This document shows, piece by piece, positions 22,621 through 34,011 of a DNA stretch of 64,000 bases (the first letter of the stretch is position 1; each line of letters opens with the position of its first letter). The DNA comes from Eucalyptus grandis. Its lineage: Eukaryota > Streptophyta > Magnoliopsida > Myrtales > Myrtaceae. A model generated the notes under the pieces. The model was not told the origin of the DNA, did no database searches, and saw nothing but the letters and a program-made list of their open reading frames with translations. Location: NCBI RefSeq assembly GCF_016545825.1, contig NC_052622.1:14798120-14862119 (forward strand). The letters run 5' to 3'. The translations under genes and the position numbers were made by a program.

Positions 22621-22870
22621 CTCATACTTAGCATACTCGCTTCGAGAAAATTCCATTCCACTTGATAGTACACCTTTTTCATGTCTAATTTGAGCACTGC
22701 ATGAAACTTGTTTTTCCTCTTTCAAATCCGTAACTGATGCAGTATCTCATGTACTATTAATATATTGTCATGAATTTGTCGCTCACTGGTGAAGGCACTT
22801 TGCTCCTTAGCTCTACTCGGTCAGTTAGATTACCGCAAACTTCTGCAAAATCCTGGCTCCATTCTTTTGT
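22621..22870 (-). pseudogene. LINE reverse transcriptase, N-terminal part, decayed
   Basis: The minus strand reads EQSAFTSERQIHDNILIVHE, then KLDMKKVYYQVEWNFLEASM, the start of the LINE reverse-transcriptase palm. It is separated from the rest by the TIR element. Confidence 0.8.
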
Positions 22871-23639
22871 CCTTGTCCATTCTTTCAGACACTCGAAGAC
22901 GAGCAAAGTCGAATTCCAATGATCTTAACCTCCTCTAATCTCGACGTAAGTCAACGTGGAAACATCCAGCATTTCCACACTAACATTTATATTTATTCCG
23001 TTAAAAATCATGATTAAGCTAGCTGGGAAAAGAGCAGGAGAGGTCCGAAATTTTCAGAGCCATGGAAAGTCGGAATCACGACCGAGAAGTGCGCCAAAAG
23101 CTTTAAGATGAAAAGGGTTCTCGAGATAAGGGCGGGTCAAGAAATCTATGTGGAGAAGGAGGAGGAGGGGGAGATGGGTTGTAACAAGAGCATGGATCCT
23201 CTTGTCGCGAAGCCGAAGTTCAACTTGGAAAGCTGAGTGAGTCTTGTCTGATCTGGTTGGGAGCGTCTGACGGGAGACTTTTGAATCTCCGGAGAAGGAG
23301 ATTGTGTTTTCCACCCCTTCCGTCCGTTCTTTTGTTGTTGGAAGCTTCTGCCGACTCTGAGATTCTCTTCTCCACGCACGGACGCATTGATTGATTGATA
23401 GAGAGAGAGAGAGGCGTCGGCCTGGTTATGCAGTTTGGACTTCCAAATAGTTAACTAACTTCTCTTTTCTTTTCTTTTTGGAAAAAAAAAAAAAAAATTC
23501 GAAATAGAATGCTTTTATTGAAACTCCAGAGCTATAAAAACCAAAACTCTGACGCAGGGGCCTCGAAACATAATAACTCCCGTAAAGGTTGTGGGGAAGG
23601 GCCACCCATAATGAAGATAGGGCGCTCCTAAGAAACCCA

Positions 23640-24265
23640 TTTTCTTAAGGTAGTGAAATATTTGGAGATAATTGTCTAGAATAAAAAATGTCAATTCAGT
23701 TAGAAACTTTTCAATTGTAATAATTCGGTCATGAACCTTTGATAATTTATGAATATAACCCTAAACTTTTTACGATTTGTCAATAGAGTCATTTCGGCCA
23801 ATTTTGATAGAAATTGTTAATGTAAATGATTTTTACAATTTTTTTTTTAAATCTCGTGATTTTTTTTTTCTTTTTTGTCCTATTTCCCTCCATCGGTTGT
23901 CGGGCCTTAGAAATGGTCAGTAGAGGTGGTCAGCTACCTTTGAGGGTCGCCCGGATCTAGTGAGGGCAACCCCAATGTCAATTTGATATCTAGCTCTGGC
24001 GAGAGAGAGAGAGAGAGAGAGAGAGAGGACAGCAATTGGTGGAGGCCGTGACGGGGGGGCAGCAACGGTGGCTAGGAGAAGGTGGCGTGATCATTGGGGG
24101 CGGTGGACCGATGGAAACGTGGCCTGGGAGGAGATGGAGAAGAGAATGGGCAAGTTAGAACGTGTGCGAGGGAGTGGAGGTGAATGGACATGTGGCTTAA
24201 AATGGAAAGTACCTTTAGCGTTTGTAATGTGCAGATGCACCAAACTTTTTTTTTTCCCAATGTAA
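23640..24265. mobile_element. MULE-like element, left half
   Basis: 23640-23830 has the family end (TTCAGTTAGAAACTTTTC, TCATTTCGGCCAATTTTG), followed by the GC-rich centre with GGGTCGCCCGGATC and a GA microsatellite (24001-24027). No matching right end was found, so it appears truncated. Confidence 0.5.
24001..24027. repeat. (GA)n microsatellite
   Basis: About 13 GA units in the interior of a truncated TIR element. Confidence 0.9.
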
Positions 24266-24990
24266 AAAGGATATAGATTGTTCAGGGGCCTTACACATAA
24301 ATATTAAGTAAGGAATCGAAATAGATCAAAGAGATATATGCTATATCCATAGAAAAATGATAAAATATAGTATATTTTTAAAGCGGTAAAAGAAGACAAC
24401 GTCATTCATCAGCACTTCGATCGTTTGCTTCTGTATTTCATATTATGTGCATGCATTGATTTGCATGAGGGATGACGAAGGAATTATTTTATGACCTGTC
24501 AAAAAGGCCCCATTTGTCAAAACAACATAACTAGCACGAAGGATCCAACAATCGAGGAATCAAGTGTACGAGGAGGAATTACATCTAGGACATCACTTCA
24601 CTATCGAGTTTATATGTTTTTTTTATATATATCCACTCTTCCTCTATCTATAAATTTAAGCTTTTAAATTGAATCTTCTTATATATCATCAAAGTTAGGT
24701 TTCATCTTAGTTTATGTTGAGCATGAGTCCACCCCGTTTGTCCAGTTCTATGTGTTATCTCCAATCCGACTTACACATGATAGGGAGTTTTGGAATATAT
24801 CATTTGACTTTGGATTTATATCCCTATCATATCTCATCTAATTGGCAAAGGCCATACTTGTATTGGTCTTCAAATCTATTTCACCACAGTAAATTGTAAG
24901 ACCACCGTATGTCACTAGTTCTTGTCGGAGTGCGAAGCATCTTTAATAATGGCCATTTGTCCATGCATGTTGCCAAGTGACATCAGAAAC

Positions 24991-25191
24991 CAGTGTAATC
25001 AACCTCGACCCGACAGCCCATTAAGCAGAGGTGTGGCCGATTTGGCAGTTCGCGAGTCGTGCATCGACAAGGGATATTCTTTTACGGGCTTCAATTATTG
25101 CCAGATGAATAGCCTTTTAAAATCATCTATGGAGAGCTTCTTTAATGCATGTGTCTTTTCTTGCAGCTCATTATTCATGTGTACTATGAAC
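24991..25191. repeat. 200-bp direct repeat, copy 1
   Basis: This matches 25459-25657 over its whole length (GACAAGGGATATTCTTTTAC and TCTTTTCTTGCAGCTCATTA are identical). On the minus strand both copies read NNELQEKT...KKLSI.DF.RLFIWQ. The origin is not recognised. Confidence 0.85.
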
Positions 25192-25458
25192 ATGTCATGA
25201 AATTACTTCATCTAAATTCTGAGGTGTAACATTTGAAGTGAAGGAAGAAAAACTTTTACTCCAATTAAGGAGGATAGAGCGTACAAATACCGGCACTTTA
25301 AAATAAGAAATGCATACAAATTGAGTTTCGGATCATCAAAGTACGATTGAAAGCACTCCTCAGAAACTTATTTCTTACTGGTTAGACATATGCTTCGTAT
25401 AGTATTTAAAACTGACACATCTAATCAACATTCCTTAATTTTAGACATTATCCAGAGC

Positions 25459-25657
25459 ACGTGTTACCAACCTTGACCTAACAGCCCATCGAGCAGAGCT
25501 TTGGCCGATTCGGCGATTCCCGAGTTGTGCATTGACAAGGGATATTCTTTTACGGGCTTAAATTACTGCCAGATGAATAGCCTGTTAAAATCAAATATGG
25601 AGAGCTTCTTAAATGCGGGTGTCTTTTCTTGCAGCTCATTATTCATGTGTGTACTAG
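25459..25657. repeat. 200-bp direct repeat, copy 2
   Basis: Partner of 24991-25191, about 470 bases downstream in the same orientation. Confidence 0.85.
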
Positions 25658-26129
25658 CACTCGGATAGATGTCCCTTCTTAGAAGGTTGCAAGTCAAAGT
25701 TAATCGTTCTGGACGTACAATAATTCCATTTTCTTGGTCCCCCACTACGGCTCGCTCTGCAGATGGATACATCAGCTTTGCCCTGAAAGGTAGGCAAAGG
25801 ATTTTCTTGAGTTACTACATATGTATGTACATAATAGAAAGAGAGTAGTTTTCGGCATGAGAACCTCCATCTCGTACAGTGCTCCTTTTGATGTCTAAAT
25901 AAATACCGGCCATTGATCGTATCCATATCGAAATGAAATATGCCCTAAAACATTTTTCAAAGGAAGTTATCTTCAAAGAATGGTTTGAATTTTTTTTTTT
26001 TTTTTTTTTTTGGATTTGGTTGTTGTTTGTAAATAAGATAGGAGCCATTCTTATGATTTTAAGGAAAAGACATGAATGCAACACCCAATATACGGTCTGA
26101 GCACCTGAAACCAAGTCCGGCCGATAAGG

Positions 26130-26320
26130 ACTTCAGTTAGGCCTCAAGCATCCGGGGTCCTATGTCTGAGCTGCATGGACTCTAGTCCAAGCGCCAATGA
26201 CCTCGAGTCTAGGCAGCAAGGACTCGAGTCCAAATGGCAAGGATCGAGGCTAGAGCCTAGGGCTCGGGTCCAAGCCTTGAGACCCTATTTAGGTGCTGAG
26301 GTCCGAGTCTAGTGGTGAAT
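26130..26320. repeat. Degenerate minisatellite
   Basis: Variants of GGACTCGAGTCCAAGCGGCA return five to six times with a spacing near 30-35 bases. No ORF. Confidence 0.5.
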
Positions 26321-26780
26321 ACATGCTCGCGGTGGTAGAAGTCAAGTTGTATTCTAAAAAATAACTTATGGTTTCCAAATAAAAAAGGCTTATTCTTCGT
26401 TGATTATATATATAACTCGTTCCCGCGGCATTTTCAAGCCAATCGAATCACCAAAGATGAAATGAAAATATTTTCGGGCTGGTTAATTTTATGGCCGACA
26501 ATTCACTTTCTCCTAGGTATCAAGCTTTCGACAGGAGAAGTCTTATAAGATGGTGGCGAACCGGTACGGGGCAGAGTCATTAGTCATTTACGAGAAACGC
26601 GGTCGCGTCGTCCCGAGCAAGCCTCGCAAGTCAGCCGTGGCTTGGCTTGTCTTTCAATCTCCCCCCGTCACCCCGACCCCCACCAAAAGTGGTTTTTTTT
26701 CCGAATCCAGACAAATCGCACGACGACGAAAAGCGATCCGAAACACCACCGAATCGCCGTCGCCCCCTTCAAAATCGAAA

Positions 26781-26788
26781 TATATAAT
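26781..26788 (+). promoter_or_regulatory. TATA box of the OVATE gene
   Basis: TATATAAT lies 141 bases before the ATG at 26922. A (CT)10 tract follows at 26881-26901 in the presumed 5' leader. Confidence 0.5.
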
Positions 26789-26921
26789 CATTGCCTCAAT
26801 CACTTCCTCCTCATTCTCCTCCCCTTTCAAAATCCTCCCACCTAAACCAGAAACCAGCCCTTCCTCCATAGATCTCTCATCTCTCTCTCTCTCTCTCTCT
26901 CCATCTCTCTGTCTTTCTGAA

Positions 26922-27867
26922 ATGGAGAACCGCCTGAAGCTTCGCATCTCCCGCATGTTCCACTCCTCCTTCTCCTCCCTGCAAGCCCCGGCCCGACGCC
27001 GCCTCCGCCGCATCCTCCGACGTCGTCGAGAGCTCCCGCTTCGCTTCTTCCACGGAGCCGCTCTTGCCCCACAAGCCTCGCCCTCCCTCCCTCTGCGGAC
27101 CCCAGGAGAACCGCCCTGCCGCCTCCGCCGTCGTCGACGACGCCTGCATTGTCCCCGCCAAGGCCGCCCGCGATCGCCCCCGGCAGAAGTTATCGGGCCG
27201 GGACGTCCGCAACGGCCGCTTCTGCCCCCCGACCTCCCCCGTCTCGTCTCTGAGCCGGATGTTCACCGGCGGGTTCAGGGACGAGTATTACCATTGGCAA
27301 CCTCATCTCCATCGCCACGGTCGCGGCGGGTTCGAAGAGTGTCGCAAGAAAAACGTGGCCAAGAAGAGCAAGAGCAAAAGCAAGAAGAGCAGCGGCAATG
27401 CTACGCGCCCTCTGAGCTTCAGCTCGTCCTCGCAGAGCACTTACTACGACGGCGACCTGTTCAGCAGCGACGACGAGCGAGAGGACGACGAGACGGAGAC
27501 CCTGTTCTCTTCCCGGAGCCTCTCCTCCGACTCCTCCGAGTCCCAGCGCCGCCGCCGCCCCCGTCCGGGGCCGAGCTCTCGCCGGAGGAGGAGGAGGAGA
27601 GCGGCGGCCGCGGACGTCATGCCCCTGGGCGAGGACGACGGCGGCAACATGGAGGGGAGCTTCGCGGTCGTTAAGCGGTCGAGCGACCCGTACGGTGACT
27701 TCAGGACGTCGATGGTGGAGATGATCGTGGAGAGGCAGATGTTCTCGGCCAAGGACCTGGAGCGGCTCCTGAACTGCTTCCTCTCCCTCAACTCCCACCA
27801 CCATCACAAGACCATCGTCCAAGTGTTCACCGAGATTTACGAGGCTCTGTTTTCAAACTGGTGTTGA
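26922..27867 (+). CDS. OVATE family protein, one-base frame break near the 5' end
   Basis: The start MENRLKLRISRMFHSSF is the conserved OFP N-terminus (OFP6/OFP8 type). In that frame the sequence then becomes Arg-rich nonsense. The +1 frame reads PCKPRPDAASAASSDVVES and runs on to 27867. One extra base in the CTCCTTCTCCTCCC tract (about 26960-26985) explains both. Without it the product is 314 aa. The middle is Ser/Lys-rich and acidic (DDEREDDETETLF). The C-terminal 70 residues are the OVATE domain (KRSSDPYGDFRTSMVEMIVE, DLERLLNCFLSLNS, VFTEIYEALFSNWC). OFPs are nuclear transcriptional co-repressors that bind TALE homeodomain proteins and shape organ growth. The domain is fully preserved, so the break may be an assembly error in a repetitive CT tract; otherwise the gene is a recent pseudogene. 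Confidence 0.82.
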
Positions 27868-27869
27868 GA

Positions 27870-30540
27870 AAAAAAAAAAAAACCGACTGCCTTGCGCTGC
27901 TTTTCTTCTCTTTCGTTTTTTTCCCCCTTTCTCCCCTGCAGTTCTCTGCTAGTTTAGTGTTGTTATTAGCCTTAGACGCTCCTAACTGAAATTGACCGAA
28001 CTAATGAAATGAATGATCCCTTTTTCATGACTTTCCATCGTCGCCATGCATCATGTTTTTCTGATATTTCGATGCTCTGTTCTTGAGAGTCATGTATGTG
28101 GATGGAGCGAAGTGCATTGCTGTGATTTTTTGCTCTGTTTGCTGCGCGATGCATGTGATTATACAGTTACGAGGAGGAGCTGTTGGAGATAGAAAAAAAA
28201 GAAAAAAGAAGAAGGTGGTGATTACATCAATTTGACGGTCCGTGAATGGATAAAAAGGGGTCTACCTAATTTTTTTTCTTGCATTTCGCCTCTTTGTATT
28301 CTCGACGAGAAATCCGTGGCAGGTTTTTGGTTGGGAGTCCGAGAACTTTTGAAAAGGATTGGTGAAAGAAGAGGTAAATAAATGCAAAGGATAGTGTCAT
28401 TACCTCACGTCATTTTCGCTTATTTACAACATTTTATATATTCCTTAATCCTTATATATAAATATATATAGATATATGCATGATTTCTCTTTATCTATTA
28501 GTTTATTTTTATTTTTATTTTGCTAAGCTTGTAACAGATATGTTATGTTTCCATTAATCTTTTTCTAGAAAAGTAAGCCTAAAGATATTAAGATCCATAT
28601 ACTAAATGGGTTTATTAAATAATGTGTTATCTCCTGCATTATTCTTTTTTTTTTTAAATATGTCTGTTTGATTTTGGAATTTAGAGCTGAAATTGGAGGA
28701 ACAAAAGGATACAATGGTTCTTTTGCATGGTTGGACTTTTTTGAAGTTTCTTTTTCATGCAAATGGCACGAAAATAATGGGGAAAAAGGTGTGACATTTC
28801 TAAAAGGTGGGGGACTTTTGAAAGTTTTCTGCTATCGGATTGTCAAATGGAGTAGAAAAGGTTTCAATTTGAATCTCGGGATGAGAAAAAAAGAGAGAAA
28901 ATTGACCAAATCATGCGTCTGTGAAGCTATTGTCTTGTTTGAACCGCTAAGCATTCGACTTAGTTAAGCTCAATTTTATTTGGTGTGATTCGAGTTTCAA
29001 CCCTTGATAATCATTGCATCGAAAAATTCAAAGAATTTTTCTATGTTAGTTGCTTGACAAGTCCTCATGTAGCACCTAACGAAAAACATTCTCTAATAGT
29101 ATGCCAAAAGTTCAAAATTGATGGACGGTTGTTGAGCAAACCATGCAATGCAACGTGTTCAACTTCTGTCGGTCCAATGTGTTGTCCTCACACGACAATG
29201 CTCTCTCACAAGAACAACATAGAACGAGCCTTTGAAGCTAAATTTGACGACAACGAAACACATGCAATGACCGACAAGCACAAGACAATCTTATTCAATC
29301 AAGGTGCGGATTAATGTACTTGGACTAAATTACCCCATCGCTTCACTTAGCTTCCGAAAGTTAATTTTCCTTGAGAAGCTAGAAATCTATGCATCATTCA
29401 AATGATTCAGCAACCCAATTGGCATAATCCAAGAGGACAAGGAGGACCCGGATTTTTTTTTTTTTTTTTTTTTTTGGGTTGATTTTTTCGAAGCATTGGC
29501 TCCAAAAAAGAGACAAGTACGAATTAATGTGTTAGGTGTATCTTATTTTGTAGCATTGCGAAACTATATCTTAATTCATCAGTACAACTCCTCTTGGAAC
29601 AACACTCAGCATCGAGCAGAGCTTTTTGGCTTTTGTAAGACAGATAGGTTTCCCTGCATTTTCCATCATATTTCAATAATGCAGGACCCTTTTGTCTTCA
29701 CCACTAACCGCACCACTAATAGACAATCAGAATATGACTGAAAGTATAATTCTTTTATCCTTTTCTCTATTTTCTGTAGTCTTTTTTTATTTTATTAATC
29801 TTTTATTTGCAGTTTGTGTCCATGATTGGGCACAGGTTTTCATGTGGGGAAGAGAAGTGAAAATGCATGTGGGTCAAAAGGTCCCCCACCCAAAATATAA
29901 AAATAAATTCTTTGCTAGTTCAAACTCAAAAGGGTCCATTTCGTGTTTGAATCCCAATTTTTTTAAAAAAAACTTCTCCCTTTTTCTTTATTTATTAATA
30001 TATTTGTCTCCACAATGTTTGATTTTTTTTTTTTTCATAGAGCCCTTTTTCCTCCTTGAATCTGACAATGTCGTGCCGCTTATTAAGCATAAACAAATGT
30101 TGGAAAAATTAATCTAAAAGTTATAAAGTATATTTGACTTTTCCATGTGCATCGCTCTTTCACTTTGAGTTTTCGAAAAAAATGTCGAAAGCATGAGAAA
30201 TGCACTGTGTTAGGTACGTTTAGGACACTCGTTATTAATGACGTAGGACTTCCTAGTACTAGAAAATGAATCACTTCTCGATTTTCTGTCTTTCAAATCT
30301 TGCATTTACCCACAGAGTAAAAAGGACAACATAATCCTGTTTGTTACTCAAGAAGCAACCGCACATGACGATTCCGGCCAATAATTCACGAAAGATAATC
30401 ACGTCAAGCTTCAATTCAAACCTTAGGATATATAGCTACATCTCGATTGTATGAGTGATTGTTGTCATTTACCATAATAACTCTAGTGAATATTGTTCGA
30501 TTTAACCGTACAAATGGTTGGCAAGTCTAATTTCGACACT
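27870..30540. other. Gene-less stretch
   Basis: 3' flank of the OVATE gene, then AT-rich sequence with poly-T runs (for example 29453-29476). ORFs such as 28985-29314 show no recognisable domain or repeat signature. Confidence 0.4.
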
Positions 30541-31191
30541 TCCAAAACTAATTTCAAGTCTAGATTAAACATGCTCCACAAAACTCCAGCAGAAACACCC
30601 CCGGAAAAAAGATTTTGAAAAAGCGAAACCATCGATACGTCCGTTTCTTGAAAGCTGCAGCGAAAGAGAAGACACGCGACGGAATGAGGAAAAAGGAAGG
30701 AAGAGGGAGGAAGAAAACAGGGGAAAAGATAAGCGGAAAAGAAAAGTCAAAAGAGGGTCCCCAGGAATAGGTAATGGGCACAAAACTGAGAGGCTCTACG
30801 GGAAGCGATGCCAGCAACGCAGTGGGGCGCTCCTAACAGAATGTAGCTTTTCGCTGCGAGCCTCAGAGCCCCGCGACAGCAATATTACATGAGCATTATA
30901 GAAGGTCAGGCCCTGATGCGCTGCCGTGTCTCCTCCTTTCTGTCCTGTGCGCTATCGATACGATGCAGGGGTAAGCAGCGAAGGTTTTCTCCTGTTTTGG
31001 GGAAATCTCTCCTTCTGCGATTCTTTTTGTGGGAATCTAGGACGACCCTTTTGAATTGATGACGAAGTGGAGGGAGAGAGAAGAAAAAAGGACTTTTTTT
31101 TATTTGCAGCAAATGGGATTGCTTGATTAAAGAATGTCCGTGGAGGTTGGCCGTAAATGGAGAGAGGTAGGGGCTTTAAGGCTTTGTTACG

Positions 31192-31350
31192 TTCTCATTA
31201 ATGGTCGCATTCTTTTGGGTTGTCGAGCCTCTCTCCTTTGTGCAATCAAATCTCCGCTGATGCTGTTGTTTCTTCTCATTAATGGGTTTGGCATTCTCTT
31301 GGGGCTCGAGCATACCCGGCCTCCGTTGTGCAAATCGACCTCTGCTGTTG
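31192..31350. repeat. 80-bp tandem duplication
   Basis: Two units starting TTCTCATTAATGG (31192 and 31272), each running through CGAGC.T, GTGCAAATC and CTGCTGTTG. The surrounding 30600-31500 region is GC-richer than its neighbours, but no gene is recognised. Confidence 0.65.
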
Positions 31351-32895
31351 CTCTGCTGTCTATTGCAATCTCTCGGGTCTCGAGAATACCCCCCCTTCTC
31401 TCTCTCTCTCTCTGTGTTTCTCTGTGTTTCACGTGCGTTCTGTAGGGTGTAGCTTGGGCTCTTTTCGAAGGCTTTTTCCTCTCTTTTTTTTAGGTTTTTG
31501 GGCTTTGCTAATCCCCTCCATCTATCCGCTAAGCAAAGATTAGTTGTCAATTTAGAGTCTTCATTACCCGGCCCGACCCATTATCTGGTCCGAAGGGTGA
31601 TCAATTTGGGGACTTTTTTGGAGGCCTATGGAGGAAGCATATAGGCTGGCGAGACCACCAACATCAGTAAATGGGTTGAAGCGATCTGACCGGCGAATGG
31701 CGTGTTTATCATTCGTGTATAAATGGGTCAACCTTATATAACATGGATGATAAATGGATGCTGTTGATAATTGCTAGCCTTAATGCTAGAGGTGGTTGGT
31801 TAGTTAGGCAACTCGAAATTAGGGATTTGTGAGTCTGGCAATAGATTGTAATTAGTGCTGATTTGAGTTTGTATCATTTTAATTTTAAGCAAGGAAAAAA
31901 ACACTTGAGCTTGGATTCTGTTAATGACCTATATATAACATACAAAATGATTAACTTACTAAGGAAGACATGTCAATGGTTATCTTCATGCTAGTCAAGT
32001 ATATCATGTCGTGTTATGTCCAAACTGTTTCGTGTGATTCTATATAAACAAAATTGTGTGCTTGAAGTTGCTAGTCATGTTTGAAAACATATCTTCCAAT
32101 GTGTGAAACCAGGTCACTTCGTTAAAATTGCGTTGTCTGGTTGTACCAGATCAAACCAACTAAAAATTAGGTTGGTCCTCTATTCTAGCTATTTTTAATA
32201 GTGAAAATGATGCAATTTTCGTAAGTGAGAGATATTATGTACTTACAAAAGCAACTTATTCAAAAGTTAGAGATGATATATAGGTTCTGGAAACCCTAGG
32301 CCCTTGCTACTCGTGGCGCCTACGTAGAGATCTTTTTCTAGCCAACCTATGTTGGCCAAAATTGGAAGGCCTATGTGATAAGAACGTCTGGACCACAAAC
32401 ACATTAGACTAGTGCAAATGTGCTCCACCGAAATGACAGAAAGACAGACTAGTGCACATGCATCGATAAGATCATTGTCTAGAAGAATCATATTAAATGA
32501 GGCAATGAACTTTCTGTAAGAAGAAATTACAATCTAAGTATGAAAATCGCGCCCTGCACATGCGTTGGGTACGAAGTATTTTGGGACATTTTTAGAGATT
32601 AGTCGAACCAAAAATTCAGGTATTTTTATTATCTAGAAGAAATGGGAAAAAAACAATAGATATAGATCATTTAGGTTAAGCTGCATTTGTTTGATTAACG
32701 TTCATAAGATTGAGGGTTCACCACATTAATGATTAATTAATGGTCCTAAACTTTGGGCATCATGTCAAAGTACGGGTGCGAACTTATCTCTCTGTGATCC
32801 AAATAACTTAAGTAGCTGAAGCCCACGGTGTAGAATGCACACATTTTGTTGGGGGAGAAAAAACACAAACGATAAACATGACAACTCTCTATCAC

Positions 32896-33130
32896 TGACG
32901 TGTTAAAAGAGCTGGATAAGACCTACTTTCATGCCGTTTGGACCCTTGTTCACAAGTTCGAATCCCCCCGGTCGCAACCACGATCTCATGAAATCCAAGT
33001 TCATCTATGGTGTAGATTCGACCTGTTCACTAGACATAGGATAATCCTGATTGCATTTCAGCCTGTATTTGGTGGTGCAATGGTGATGGTCGGCTCAAAA
33101 TGGGGCTGAGTATTGCTCAAATCGTACAAT
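32896..33130 (+). mobile_element. SINE-like, tRNA-derived element
   Basis: GTTCGAATCC at 32956-32965 is a perfect RNA polymerase III B box. It follows an A-box-like GCTGGATAAGACC at the right distance, but the whole does not fold as a tRNA gene. An unrelated tail follows. This is typical of an old SINE. Confidence 0.5.
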
Positions 33131-33695
33131 CCAACCATAAGTATGGGACTCCAATTGTAACACATAGAGCGATTGTCAGCATTGATCATCCATTCCTACC
33201 CTCTTACTTGTAGAAAAAACACGACACGACACGACCTCTCTCTCTCGACAAAAAAGTCATTGTTAAATAAATTAATCACAGTCTCAATTAAGTACCTAAT
33301 TGATCTCATGAATTAGATAAAATGCGAGCGAAATCCACAATTGAAAGGCGACAATGGCAGAGTTAAAATCTTTTACTAGTAGGGGCAACACGACAAAATA
33401 TTATTTTAACACAAGATGGAATTATGTATATTAAATGGATTAATCAAAGTCTCGATTAAGTGCCAAAGTAATCTCATGAATCTGGTAAAATAATATTATG
33501 TATGGAGTTACAATCTTCGGCCTGTGGGGGCAATTTAGTGGAATATTATTGTAGCGTAAGAAAAACTGCGCATGCAGCACTCTAAAGTTTGACGATGTAT
33601 CCAATTCAATTATCAATCTTGAAACTTTGAAAGTTCAATCCTTAGAATTTTATCTATTAAGTAATCCAGCTTTATCCCTGAAGGAAATAAACAAT

Positions 33696-34011
33696 TGAGA
33701 AATAACCAAATTAGTCTTAAACTTAATGTGTAGATGTCAACTCAATCACGGATTTTTTAATTTTGCTAATTTAATCATAAATCATTGTGTGAAATTCCCA
33801 TATAGTCTTTTAAGTCAATTTTTGCCGAAAATAGCTGGAGTGGCGGTCCAATCATCGCTAGTTGACATCAGGCGATTTCTGAAAATTAACCGGGAAAAAC
33901 TACATCGGAATTTTCCGGAAAGATTTATGATTAAATTTGCAAAATTGAATAATTTTATGACTAAATTGATATCTATACAATAGGCTCAGGATCAATTGGA
34001 CAATTTCCCCA
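33696..34011. mobile_element. Short TIR element (about 315 bp)
   Basis: The left end (AATAACCAAATTAGTCTTAA) resembles the reverse complement of the right end (GGAAATTGTCCAATTGATCC). Inverted similarity extends over about 130 bases on each side (TTAATCATAAAT on both). Same family as 58070-58400. Confidence 0.65.

Noticed and set aside
26550..26921. Upstream extension of the OVATE frame
   Set aside because: The frame is open, but it contains the TATA box and CT leader, and the family start MENRLKLRIS is at 26922.
28985..29314. 109-codon ORF
   Set aside because: No domain, no homologous repeat, and ordinary intergenic base composition.
32956..32965. B-box match suggesting a tRNA gene
   Set aside because: No acceptor stem or anticodon arm can be formed around it; it fits a SINE better.
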